From J088 sp003695505 [NCBI: Candidatus Dadabacteria bacterium] (lineage in GTDB: Bacteria; J088): a stretch of DNA of 6,795 nucleotides. Of this stretch, positions 1-6,646 are shown in pieces. Position 1 is the first letter of the stretch. Every line of letters begins with the position of its first letter. Below the pieces are notes generated by a model. That model ran no database searches and was not told where the DNA came from. It saw nothing but the letters and a program-made list of their open reading frames with translations. Both the position numbers and the translations under genes were made by a program. Where the stretch lies: assembly GCA_003695505.1 (NCBI GenBank), contig RFIY01000234.1, forward strand, positions 1 through 6,795. The letters run 5' to 3'.

Positions 1-162
1 ATCGAAACCCTCGACGGTGTCAAGCTCTGGTTCGACAATGGTGGCTGGATGCTCGTCCGTCCAAGCGGTACCGAACCGCTGTTGCGCGTCTACATCGAGC
101 AGGAAACGCTCGACGATGTCCGCGCCGTTTATCATGGATTCTCGGACTGGAGCCGTTCCTGA
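1..162 (+). CDS. Phosphoglucomutase/phosphomannomutase family protein, C-terminal end (partial)
   Basis: This is the last 53 codons of a gene that begins outside the window; frame 1 is open to a TGA at 160-162. The translation contains [14 protein letters not shown] at fragment residues 20-33, the phosphate-binding signature of the C-terminal domain (domain 4) of alpha-D-phosphohexomutases, where the Arg-Pro-Ser-Gly-Thr loop grips the substrate phosphate. It is preceded by [15 protein letters not shown], the typical strand-turn leading into that loop. The family interconverts hexose 1- and 6-phosphates (glucose, mannose or glucosamine) in the cytoplasm. With only the tail visible, the substrate cannot be chosen between phosphoglucomutase, ManB-like and GlmM-like enzymes, although the wording of the loop fits the PGM/PMM branch. 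The stop lies 22 bases before glyQ on the same strand, so read-through into glyQ is plausible. Confidence 0.85.
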   Translation: METLDGVKLWFDNGGWMLVRPSGTEPLLRVYIEQETLDDVRAVYHGFSDWSRS

Positions 163-166
163 CGAC

Positions 167-172
167 GGGAGG
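167..172 (+). promoter_or_regulatory. Shine-Dalgarno sequence deciding the glyQ start
   Basis: GGGAGG lies 12 bases before the ATG at 185, in the short gap after the phosphohexomutase stop. It supports the ATG at 185 rather than the earlier in-frame ATG at 17, which sits inside the upstream gene. No separate promoter or terminator is recognisable in this 22-base gap. Confidence 0.6.
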
Positions 173-184
173 TCGCAGACACAC

Positions 185-1054
185 ATGGAACTTCAACAGG
201 TCATCAATACGCTGGCCGCCTACTGGGCCGAGCGAGGTTGCGTACTGCTTCAGCCGTACGACGTCGAAGTCGGAGCGGGTACGTTTCACTGGGCGACCTT
301 TCTGCGATCACTCGGCAAGCGCCCCTGGAAGACGGCCTACGCCCAACCCAGTCGCCGCCCGGCAGACGGTCGCTACGCCGAAAATCCCAACCGTCTGCAG
401 CATTACTATCAGTATCAGGTTCTGTTGAAGCCCGCGCCGGACGACGTGCAGGATCTGTACCTCGGTTCGTTGCGTGCGCTCGGGATCGATCCGAAAGTGC
501 ACGACATCCGTTTCGTCGAAGACGACTGGGAATCTCCGACGCTCGGCGCCTGGGGACTTGGCTGGGAAGTCTGGCTCGACGGGATGGAGATCACGCAGTT
601 CACCTACTTCCAGCAGGTTGGCGGCATCGACCTCGATCTGATTCCGGCGGAGCTGACCTATGGTGTCGAGCGGATCGGTATGTACCTGCAAGGTGTCGAA
701 TCGGTATTCGATCTGCGCTGGAACCGGGATATGACCTATGGCGACCTCTACAGGGAATCCGAGCGCCAGTGGAGCGCCTACAATTTCGAGAAGGCGCCGG
801 TTGCGTTCCTGGAACAGGCCTTCCGCGAATACGAGACCCTGTTCGATGAACTGATCGCCGATGGCCTCGTCTATCCGGCGTATGACCTGTGCCTGAAGGC
901 CTCGCACGCCTTCAACCTGCTTGACGCGCGCAATGCGATTTCGGTCTCTGAACGCACCGGATACATTGCCCGTGTCCGCCGGATGGCGCGGGAAAGTGCC
1001 GCCGCCTGGCTCGCCCAGGAAGAAGCGCGCGACCAGGAAGGAGCCGCAGAATGA
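185..1054 (+). CDS. glyQ: Glycyl-tRNA synthetase, alpha subunit
   Basis: This is the catalytic subunit of the bacterial alpha2-beta2 glycyl-tRNA synthetase, a class II enzyme that activates glycine with ATP and charges tRNA-Gly in the cytoplasm. The 289 residues compare with about 300 for the family. Visible landmarks are [14 protein letters not shown] (21-34), the motif 2 region [14 protein letters not shown] (51-64) followed by [14 protein letters not shown] (66-79), the block [20 protein letters not shown] (110-129), [13 protein letters not shown] (135-147) and the motif 3 region [15 protein letters not shown] (156-170). The C-terminal part includes [14 protein letters not shown] and [10 protein letters not shown], both typical of the family. 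The start at 185 is chosen because homology begins with [18 protein letters not shown] and a Shine-Dalgarno sequence precedes it. Oddities: Trp36 follows the FH pair where Pro or Thr is usual, and Ala65 replaces the usual Gly in RYGENPNR. The stop overlaps the glyS start by 4 bases, in keeping with 1:1 subunit synthesis. Confidence 0.97.
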   Translation: MELQQVINTLAAYWAERGCVLLQPYDVEVGAGTFHWATFLRSLGKRPWKTAYAQPSRRPADGRYAENPNRLQHYYQYQVLLKPAPDDVQDLYLGSLRALGIDPKVHDIRFVEDDWESPTLGAWGLGWEVWLDGMEITQFTYFQQVGGIDLDLIPAELTYGVERIGMYLQGVESVFDLRWNRDMTYGDLYRESERQWSAYNFEKAPVAFLEQAFREYETLFDELIADGLVYPAYDLCLKASHAFNLLDARNAISVSERTGYIARVRRMARESAAAWLAQEEARDQEGAAE

Positions 1055-3138
1055 GCGCTGCGGATCTGCTTCTGGAGGTCGGTGTCGAGGAAATCCCCGC
1101 ACGGTTTCTGCCGTCTGCCCGCCGTGCGTTGGCCGAGGCGGCCACGCAAACGTTTGCAGCCTGGCAGGTCGGCCATGGCGCCATCGAGGCAACCGGTACG
1201 CCGCGCAGAATCGTGCTGATCGTGCGCGCGCTCGAAACGGTGCAGGCTGATCGTACCGAGACGATCACCGGCCCCCCGTGGGACCGGGCGTTCGACGATC
1301 AGGGTGCACCAACGGCCGCGGCGGAAGGCTTTGCTCGAAAGCACGGGATCGCGCCGCAGGACCTGCAACAGATCGATACACCGCGGGGCCCGGCGGCGGG
1401 CCTGACCCGAACCGTGGCGGGCCGGGAGACACGCGAATTGCTGGCCGAAGCCATCCCGGACTGGCTTGCCGGACTGCCTTTCGGCAAGAACATGCGCTGG
1501 GAAGAAACAGGCGTCCGGTTTGCGCGCCCGGTTCGCTGGCTCGTTGCGTGCCTCGGTGGCGAGCCGGTATCCGTCGAATTTGCCGGAATCGTGGCCGGCG
1601 CACAGTCCAGCGGGCACCGTTTCTATGGCGGCCCGTTCACCGTGGCGTCCGTCGATGATTATCTGGCTGCGCTGCCCGGACAGTTCATTGAACTGCGCCC
1701 CGAAGACCGGCGCGAGCGGATCGTGCGCGGCGCGAACGAGCTGGCCGCGGGCGAGGGGGTTCGGATTGACTGGGACGATGCGTTGCTCGACGAAGTCGTC
1801 GATCTGGTCGAATGGCCGCTGCCGTTGCTTGGCCGTTTCGCGCCGGAGTTTCTGGAACTGCCGGACGTCGTACTCGAAGCGCCGATGAAGGGGCACCAGC
1901 GCTATTTCCCGGTTCGCAATGCCGATGGGTCGCTCGCGAATCGTTTCCTGATCGTATCGAATCAGCCCGAAGATCCTGAAGGACTGATCGTTGCCGGTAA
2001 TCAGCGCGTGCTGTCGGCGCGCCTGTCCGACGCGCGGTTCTTCTGGGATCAGGATCTGGCCCGCCCGATCCATGAACATGCCGAGGCACTGCAGCGGATC
2101 ACCTGGCAGACGGGGCTCGGAACTCTGCAGGATCTGGTCGAACGCGTGGCGCGACTGGCTACGGACCTCGCGCCATCGTTCGAGGCGTCCACCGACATCG
2201 TGCGCGAGGCCGCGGCCCTGTATCTGGCGGATCTTGGCACGCAGATGGTCTACGAATTCGCGGAACTTCAGGGAGAAATCGGGGCGATCTATGCTGAGCG
2301 GCAGGGCGTTGCCGTGGATGTCGTCGAAGCCATGCGCGGTGCGCATCAGCCACGCGCCAGTGAGGATCCGTTACCGGATCGTCCAGAAGCGGCCGCATTG
2401 TCGGTGGCCCACCGTATCGTTCAGATCGTCGGGCACCTGCTCCTCGGGCACAGGGTGCGCGGCAATCAGGACCCCTACGGCATGCGCCGCGCAGCGATCG
2501 GCGTAATGCGGGTTTTGACGGCGCATCGCCTGCCTGTTTCGGTCACTACGCTGAGTCGCGCGGCTGCGGACCTGTACGCCGCCGACAGCGTCGATATACC
2601 CGACGACCTTGATCAGCGGATTGTCGAGTTCTGGGAGCAGCGGCTCGCGGCCTGGCTCGAGCAGGCCGGCGCAGACGCGGCACTGTCGCGTGCGGCGGCC
2701 CGCGTCTGCGAAGGACTGGTCACGCGCGCGGCCGCAGCGGTAACCCAGATCCAGGAACTGCGCCACGACACCGCTCGATACGAGGCGCTCGCCGATACCT
2801 ACAAACGATTGCGTAACATCGCCCGCGACACCGAACCGGTATCCGACATCGCCGACTGGACCGACGCCGAGACCGCGCCGTTTGCCGCCGTGCTCGCGCA
2901 GGCGGAGCAGGAACTGTCAGCTCAGCTCGATCTGGCCGCGCGAGGCGCCGACGCCGATCTGGTTGCGCCGCTGATGGCTGTGATCGAGGCCGCTGACGTC
3001 TTGTTCGAGGACGTGCGCATCAACGCCGATGATCCGGCCGTCGCGCTGTCGCGCAAAGGGCTGTTGCGGCGTGCGCAGTCCGTTTTTGACCGTATTGTGG
3101 ATTTCGACCTGTTGATCAGTGGAGGGAGTCGATCATGA
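1051..3138 (+). CDS. glyS: Glycyl-tRNA synthetase, beta subunit
   Basis: The beta subunit of the same heterotetrameric enzyme is chiefly responsible for tRNA recognition. At 695 residues it is full length (about 690 is usual). Landmarks in order: the N-terminal [14 protein letters not shown] (7-20); [20 protein letters not shown] from 144; MKGHQRYF (279-286); SNQPEDPEG from 303 leading into [35 protein letters not shown] (394-411); [16 protein letters not shown] (471-486). The C-terminal anticodon-binding region has [10 protein letters not shown] and ends with a segment matching the usual helix before the family's last Leu-Leu ([10 protein letters not shown]). The HD-like central domain is worded unusually: H454-R455 stands where Asp-Lys normally occurs, and YAERQG (414-419) where YARHDGE-like sequence is seen in E. 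coli. The start follows AAGGAG at 1038-1043, seven bases upstream, and overlaps the glyQ stop as ATGA. The last codons carry the ribosome-binding site of the next gene. Confidence 0.96.
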   Translation: MSAADLLLEVGVEEIPARFLPSARRALAEAATQTFAAWQVGHGAIEATGTPRRIVLIVRALETVQADRTETITGPPWDRAFDDQGAPTAAAEGFARKHGIAPQDLQQIDTPRGPAAGLTRTVAGRETRELLAEAIPDWLAGLPFGKNMRWEETGVRFARPVRWLVACLGGEPVSVEFAGIVAGAQSSGHRFYGGPFTVASVDDYLAALPGQFIELRPEDRRERIVRGANELAAGEGVRIDWDDALLDEVVDLVEWPLPLLGRFAPEFLELPDVVLEAPMKGHQRYFPVRNADGSLANRFLIVSNQPEDPEGLIVAGNQRVLSARLSDARFFWDQDLARPIHEHAEALQRITWQTGLGTLQDLVERVARLATDLAPSFEASTDIVREAAALYLADLGTQMVYEFAELQGEIGAIYAERQGVAVDVVEAMRGAHQPRASEDPLPDRPEAAALSVAHRIVQIVGHLLLGHRVRGNQDPYGMRRAAIGVMRVLTAHRLPVSVTTLSRAAADLYAADSVDIPDDLDQRIVEFWEQRLAAWLEQAGADAALSRAAARVCEGLVTRAAAAVTQIQELRHDTARYEALADTYKRLRNIARDTEPVSDIADWTDAETAPFAAVLAQAEQELSAQLDLAARGADADLVAPLMAVIEAADVLFEDVRINADDPAVALSRKGLLRRAQSVFDRIVDFDLLISGGSRS
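3121..3128 (+). promoter_or_regulatory. Shine-Dalgarno sequence of the gamma-carbonic anhydrase gene, inside glyS
   Basis: GGAGGGAG sits 6-9 bases before the ATG at 3135, depending on which part pairs with the anti-Shine-Dalgarno. It is encoded within the last glyS codons (Gly-Gly-Ser). A strong site here means the downstream gene can load ribosomes itself as well as by coupling to glyS termination. Confidence 0.65.
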
Positions 3139-3656
3139 GGAATGTCCGAGAATACCGGGGGAAGTTCCCGCAGTTGCACCACAGCGTCTTTGTCGCGCCG
3201 AGCGCGACGATCATCGGCAACGTCGCGATCGGTCGCGACGCTTCCGTCTGGTACGGAGCCGTCATTCGCGGCGATGTGATGCCGATCCGGATCGGCGCGC
3301 GGTCCAATATCCAGGATCTGGCCGTGCTGCACGGCACATCTGGTGAATATGGCGTTGAGGTCGGCGAAGACGTGACGGTTGGACACCGTGCGATTCTGCA
3401 CGGATGCACGATCGGAGACGGTTGCCTGATTGGTATGGGCGCGATTGTGCTGGACGGCTGCGTGGTCGGCGAAGGCGCTCTGATCGCGGCCGGCGCCGTC
3501 CTGACGCCGGGAACCGAAGTCCCGCCAGGATCGCTGGTTGCCGGGCTTCCCGGACGCGTTGTGCGTGAGCTCAGTGACGAGGAACGTGATCGGATCCGTG
3601 AGGGCGCCGGGCACTACGTCGAACTGGCCACGGCGTACGGTGATCCGGCTACATGA
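3135..3656 (+). CDS. Gamma-class carbonic anhydrase-like protein (YrdA/CaiE family)
   Basis: A 173-residue left-handed beta-helix protein built from hexapeptide repeats (for example AIGRDA, VIRGDV, EVGEDV, TIGDGC, VVGEGA), running from about residue 18 to 140, with a C-terminal helix (SDEERDRIREGAGHYVELA). The metal-site set of gamma carbonic anhydrases is present: His66, His84 and His89 are in the expected spacing for zinc or iron at the trimer interface. Arg45, Asp47, Gln60 and Asp61 match the conserved Arg59/Asp61/Gln75/Asp76 of Methanosarcina Cam. The glutamate that follows Asp61 in Cam is Val48 here, and the acidic loop is short, as in the CamH/YrdA branch. Many members of that branch have weak or undetected CO2 hydratase activity, so the metal site is well supported but the reaction is not. 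The start overlaps the glyS stop (ATGA) and follows a strong Shine-Dalgarno sequence. Confidence 0.9.
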   Translation: MRNVREYRGKFPQLHHSVFVAPSATIIGNVAIGRDASVWYGAVIRGDVMPIRIGARSNIQDLAVLHGTSGEYGVEVGEDVTVGHRAILHGCTIGDGCLIGMGAIVLDGCVVGEGALIAAGAVLTPGTEVPPGSLVAGLPGRVVRELSDEERDRIREGAGHYVELATAYGDPAT

Positions 3657-4219
3657 CATCGCGAATCGCGGTCGTATTTGCGTCTCGCTTCGGCACGACG
3701 CGTCTGCTGGCCGAACGCATCGCGGAGGGCATTCGCGAGGCCGGAGGCCAGGCCGCACTGATTGATGTTGCCGAGGGCGCCGCTGATGTTGCGGATGCGG
3801 ATCGGATCATCCTGTTGACGGCGATCATCTGGGATCGCCCGCTCGCCGCGATGCGACGCTACCTGCAACAGCACGGTGACGCGATCCGGGACCGGCTTTT
3901 GGCGCTGGGCACGGTCTGCGGTTCGGCCGGCGTCCGTCCACAAGGTGGGCTGGTCTATGCCAGACAACTGGCAAAGCGGGTCGCTGCGCCGGATGTCGAG
4001 CGGTTTTCGCTGAGCGGGCGCATTCCGCCGCGTGAGGCGATGGCGTCCTGGGAGTGGTGGGCATTGCGCCTGTTCGCGAGCGTTTTTCGGAAGCCGCAAC
4101 TTTTTGAAATCCAGCCCGACGAGGCTGGTGCCCGAAAGATCGGAGCCGCGGCGGTCGCAGCGGCCGCCGGTAGCGCTGGACAGGGCTGGGCGATGCAGGC
4201 AAGAGGGGGACAGCAGTGA
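3653..4219 (+). CDS. Flavodoxin-domain protein, HemG-like (possible protoporphyrinogen oxidase)
   Basis: A 188-residue protein with an N-terminal flavodoxin-type fold. Strand IAVVFAS (5-11) leads into the FMN phosphate loop SRFGTT (11-16) and helix LLAERIAEGIREAGG, followed by DADRIILLTAIIW, the second nucleotide-side strand. Beyond residue 90, the YARQLAKRV segment and the SLSGRIPPREAMASWEWWALRLFASVF region resemble the corresponding YARKF and GALRYPRYRWYDRF stretches of E. coli HemG, the menaquinone-linked protoporphyrinogen IX dehydrogenase of haem synthesis. Length is close to HemG (about 180). The tail after about residue 165 is alanine-rich and unlike HemG. No haem genes lie nearby in the window, so function as a true HemG is inferred, not shown; a general FMN electron carrier is the main alternative. 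The start overlaps the previous stop as ATGA; only a weak GGTGAT (3639-3644) precedes it, suggesting translational coupling. Confidence 0.7.
   Translation: MTSRIAVVFASRFGTTRLLAERIAEGIREAGGQAALIDVAEGAADVADADRIILLTAIIWDRPLAAMRRYLQQHGDAIRDRLLALGTVCGSAGVRPQGGLVYARQLAKRVAAPDVERFSLSGRIPPREAMASWEWWALRLFASVFRKPQLFEIQPDEAGARKIGAAAVAAAAGSAGQGWAMQARGGQQ
4202..4210 (+). promoter_or_regulatory. Shine-Dalgarno sequence deciding a GTG start
   Basis: The purine run AGAGGGGGA ends 5 bases before the GTG at 4216. It favours this GTG, which overlaps the preceding stop as GTGA, over the in-frame ATG four codons downstream at 4228. Confidence 0.5.
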
Positions 4220-5271
4220 GTGGCACATGGATGTTGTACGGTGCAACGGGTTACACCGGCAGACTCGTGATCCGCGCGGCGCTTGCGCGCGGGCACAGAC
4301 CCGTGCTCGCCGGGCGCAACGCCGACAAGCTGGCGGCGCTGGCCCGTGCGCATGACCTGGATTTCGTTGCAGTCGGGCTGGATGAGACCACGGCGTTGCG
4401 AGAGGCCGTGGGCCGCGTTGAGGCCGTCTTTCACTGCGCCGGACCGTACATCGAAACCGGTGCACCCATGCGCGCCGCCTGTCTGGCGGCCAGTACGAGC
4501 TATCTGGATCTGACCGGAGAGCTTCCCTGCCTTCAGGATGCCTTTGAGGACGACAAGGCCGCCCGGGCCGCTGGCATCGCGATCGTGCCGGCGGTCGGGT
4601 TCGATGTCGTTCCAACCGACTGCCTGCTCCGGCATGTCTCCGACGCCGTTGGCGGGGCCACACGGCTCGACGTCGCGATTGCCGCGAATGCGCGTCCAAG
4701 TGCGGGCACAGCCAAGTCGGCGCTTGGCGTGCTTGCGGAAGGCGCGGCAATTCGACGCGATGGTCGCATCGTCAGGGTGCCGCTGGCGTCGGAGGTGCGC
4801 AAGGTTCGGTTCCCGTCGGGTACGCGCACGGTTGTACTCGCGCCGATCGGTGACGTCTGCACCGCGTATGTTTCGACCGGCGCCACCGAGATCCGCGCGT
4901 GGATGGCGCAGTCACCGGCAACGGCGCGCCTGATGAAATCGATGGCGCCGCTACTGGCCACCGCGCTGAAGCAGCCGCGGCTCCGTCGGGCGGCCATGCG
5001 CTGGATCGAGCGCCGCGTCGAAGGGCCAGATGATGCGTTCGCGGCCAGAGCCGGCGTCGAGATCTGGGCGCGGGCAGAGCGTCGCGGCCAGGTCCGCCAG
5101 GCGTGGCTGCGCACGCCAGAAGCATACCGGCTGACGGCGGATGTCAGCGTGCGGGTGCTGGAGCGTGTGCTGGCCGAACGTCCTGTGGGCGCGCTGGCGC
5201 CATCGCAGGTGTTGCCGCTGTCGGCGTTGCTGGAACTGGACGGGGTGGAGCTACTTGATGCGCTGCCGTAG
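4216..5271 (+). CDS. Saccharopine dehydrogenase-like / trans-acting enoyl reductase-like oxidoreductase
   Basis: A 351-residue protein with an N-terminal Rossmann domain: YGATGYTGRLV (8-18) is the dinucleotide-binding glycine loop and LAGRN (31-35) the second-strand end, where the Arg would suit NADP. AGPYIETG begins at 75, then YLDLTGE (96-102) and VGFDVVPTDCL (from 127); all three match the usual AGP, Y-x-D-L-x-G-E and GFDS-x-P-x-D blocks of the saccharopine dehydrogenase NADP-binding family, including mycobacterial trans-acting enoyl reductases. The C-terminal half (TPEAYRLTADVSV and the last GALAPSQVLPLSALLELDG) also follows the family pattern and argues that the gene is intact to its TAG. 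True lysine-pathway saccharopine dehydrogenase is unlikely from the sequence type; the substrate is unknown and may be a lipid or polyketide chain. It is the last gene of the plus-strand operon, has a GTG start, and its last 128 bases are also read on the opposite strand. Confidence 0.82.
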   Translation: MSGTWMLYGATGYTGRLVIRAALARGHRPVLAGRNADKLAALARAHDLDFVAVGLDETTALREAVGRVEAVFHCAGPYIETGAPMRAACLAASTSYLDLTGELPCLQDAFEDDKAARAAGIAIVPAVGFDVVPTDCLLRHVSDAVGGATRLDVAIAANARPSAGTAKSALGVLAEGAAIRRDGRIVRVPLASEVRKVRFPSGTRTVVLAPIGDVCTAYVSTGATEIRAWMAQSPATARLMKSMAPLLATALKQPRLRRAAMRWIERRVEGPDDAFAARAGVEIWARAERRGQVRQAWLRTPEAYRLTADVSVRVLERVLAERPVGALAPSQVLPLSALLELDGVELLDALP

Positions 5272-5794
5272 GCGTGGTTGTAGCGTGCTTCGCGGCGATG
5301 GGGTCGAACGCAATCCGAATCCAGCGGCGTAGCTGGTCGCGCAGCGTTGTGCAGGCCTGCTGGCTGAGTTCGCCGACATTCAACCGGCAGCGGTGCCGCC
5401 ATGTGCCGATCTGTCTGGCCTGCGCTTCGTCGGCCAGCGCCGTCCGCAGCAGCCCCGCAAGGAGACGTTCGTCGGCGTCCCGCCCGGGCAGGCCATCGTC
5501 GGCATCGGCCATCGCGATCAATAGCCAGCCCGACAGCAGGGCGATCTCGACGCGGTCCAGATCAAGTTGATCGGGTTGCGCATCTAATACGACACCGAGG
5601 CGGCGGTCGATGTCGGCCAGTGCGGGCTGCAGGGCCTGCGCAAGGATCAGCGCAAACATCTCGCGGTCACCGCGCAACCGGGCCCGGTCGAGTGCCTCGA
5701 TTGCGCGAATGTCCGCCGCGGTCGGAAAGCGCGGCGACGCGGACACCGTTGTCGCGGCCATCAGGCAGAGTCCGGTCAGGAAGGCGCGGCGCAT
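5144..5794 (-). CDS. Putative exported protein of unknown function with Pro/Ala/Thr-rich tail
   Basis: I do not recognise the family of this 216-residue protein. The N-terminus looks like a Sec signal peptide: Arg2-Arg3, a hydrophobic run AFLTGLCLMAATTV (4-17) and a Val-Ser-Ala cleavage site after Ala19. Cys10 is not in a lipobox. The mature part to about residue 165 appears mostly helical (RAIEALDRARLRGDREMFAL is one example), with a hydrophobic stretch IALLSGWLLIAM (84-95) that could be a buried helix or a weak membrane segment, and two cysteines, Cys136 and Cys148, that could pair in the periplasm. Residues 171-216 are low-complexity Pro/Ala/Thr. The start overlaps the alpha/beta hydrolase stop by 19 bases and lacks a clear Shine-Dalgarno, so translation is probably coupled. 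The 3' end overlaps the convergent oxidoreductase gene by 128 bases. Signal peptide and position support a real gene; the tail is less certain. Confidence 0.72.
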   Translation of the reverse strand: MRRAFLTGLCLMAATTVSASPRFPTAADIRAIEALDRARLRGDREMFALILAQALQPALADIDRRLGVVLDAQPDQLDLDRVEIALLSGWLLIAMADADDGLPGRDADERLLAGLLRTALADEAQARQIGTWRHRCRLNVGELSQQACTTLRDQLRRWIRIAFDPIAAKHATTTPTAAHQVAPPRPVPATPTAATPAMAPARPQDVRPAHAPAPAR

Positions 5795-6645
5795 GCGTCG
5801 TCGAGGAACGATCGGAGTTCATCCGCAAGGCGTTCCGGGGCTTCGTAATGCACCATATGGCCGCAATCGGACATCTCGATGGTGCGGTCTGGATCAAACA
5901 GCGTGACGCGATCGGTCGCAATGCGCCCGAACAGCGAGTCGCTGGCGGTGATGAGCAGACGTGGCCGCGGTATGCGTTTCCAGAACGCGGCGGCGTGATC
6001 AAGATAGAATGGCATCGGCGAGCGCGTCTGGTGCAAGGGGTCGAATTTCCACCGGTATCCGCCGCTGTCGTCGAGCTGAACCGCGGCGCGGGCGAGATCT
6101 GGCAGCAGATCGTCGCGAATGCGCGGTTGGGCGCGCTTCAGACGGTCGCAGATTTCCGTGATGTCGGCGAAGCGACGCGGATGGCGCTGCGCGAGCCGTT
6201 CGCGATCCTGGATCCAGGCCGCCATTCTGCCAGGCGCATGGTCCGGCTCAGCGGCCGGTGGGCCGAGCCCTTCGATCGACGTCAGTGAGTGGACGCGTTC
6301 GGGAAAGGTGCCCGCGTAGTAACTGACGATCATGCCGCCCATGGAGTGGCCGACGAGATGGACGCCATCGGGACTCAGGGCATGAATGATCGCAGCCAGG
6401 TCGCCGACGTAGTCCGGAAAATGATAGTAGCCGCCGCGCCCGACGTGATCGCTGTCACCGTGTCCGCGCGCATCCGCGAGCAGTACCCGATAGCCATCCG
6501 TCAACCGCTCGGCCACTGGTCGCCAGGCTTCGGCGAAGTCGAGATAGCCGTGTTGTATCAGCACGGTCGGGGCATCGGGCGCAGGCGCCGGGTATTCGAG
6601 AACATTGAGCCGCAGGCCGGCGTGGTCGATCAGGTGCCTGCGCAT
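5776..6645 (-). CDS. Alpha/beta hydrolase fold protein
   Basis: A complete 289-residue serine hydrolase of the alpha/beta fold. The oxyanion-hole motif HGYLDF starts at His32; the strand YRVLLADARGHGDSD (52-66) is the typical second landmark; the nucleophile elbow GHSMGG places the catalytic Ser at 101. The acid is probably Asp236 (LLITASDSLFG) and the base His263 (CGHMVHYEAPERL). The cap domain, about residues 130-215, includes WKFDPLHQTRSP, a pattern seen in serine hydrolase-like (SERHL/MhpC-type) members. No signal peptide is visible, so it is probably cytoplasmic. Substrate cannot be told; an ester, lactone or C-C bond is possible. The start at 6645 is chosen because family similarity begins at once with MRRHLIDHAGLRLNVLEYP and it lies one base after the upstream stop; an earlier in-frame ATG at 6735 would overlap that gene by about 90 bases. 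The 3' end overlaps the exported-protein start by 19 bases. Confidence 0.93.
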   Translation of the reverse strand: MRRHLIDHAGLRLNVLEYPAPAPDAPTVLIQHGYLDFAEAWRPVAERLTDGYRVLLADARGHGDSDHVGRGGYYHFPDYVGDLAAIIHALSPDGVHLVGHSMGGMIVSYYAGTFPERVHSLTSIEGLGPPAAEPDHAPGRMAAWIQDRERLAQRHPRRFADITEICDRLKRAQPRIRDDLLPDLARAAVQLDDSGGYRWKFDPLHQTRSPMPFYLDHAAAFWKRIPRPRLLITASDSLFGRIATDRVTLFDPDRTIEMSDCGHMVHYEAPERLADELRSFLDDACAAPS

Positions 6646-6646
6646 G

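Noticed and set aside
17-184. Earlier ATG extending GlyQ by 56 residues
   Set aside because: The extension would lie inside the phosphohexomutase gene in another frame, is Ser-rich and unlike GlyQ, and family similarity starts right after the ATG at 185.
308-1192. 294-codon minus-strand open frame opposite glyQ
   Set aside because: Antisense shadow of glyQ; no motif, no Shine-Dalgarno, and the plus strand is certain.
871-2346. Very long (491 codon) open frame on the minus strand opposite glyQ/glyS
   Set aside because: It lies antisense to two unmistakable synthetase genes. Long antisense frames are common in high-GC coding DNA, and the translation (Arg/Gln/Ala-rich, no recognisable motif) looks like a shadow.
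3614-4750. 378-codon minus-strand open frame opposite the HemG-like and oxidoreductase genes
   Set aside because: Composition is Arg/Pro/Ser-rich with no domain, and both plus-strand genes beneath it have clear family motifs.
5255-5330. Possible bidirectional terminator between the convergent operons
   Set aside because: I see no clear GC-rich hairpin followed by a T run on either strand near the oxidoreductase stop, and the region is coding on the minus strand.
5750-5794. Lipoprotein signal at Cys10 of the exported protein
   Set aside because: The residues before Cys10 are Leu-Thr-Gly-Leu; a lipobox needs Gly, Ala or Ser directly before the Cys, and a normal signal peptidase I site follows at Ala19.
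5401-6288. 295-codon plus-strand open frame opposite the hydrolase and exported protein
   Set aside because: The minus-strand hydrolase has a complete triad and fold signature; the plus-strand translation has no recognisable feature.
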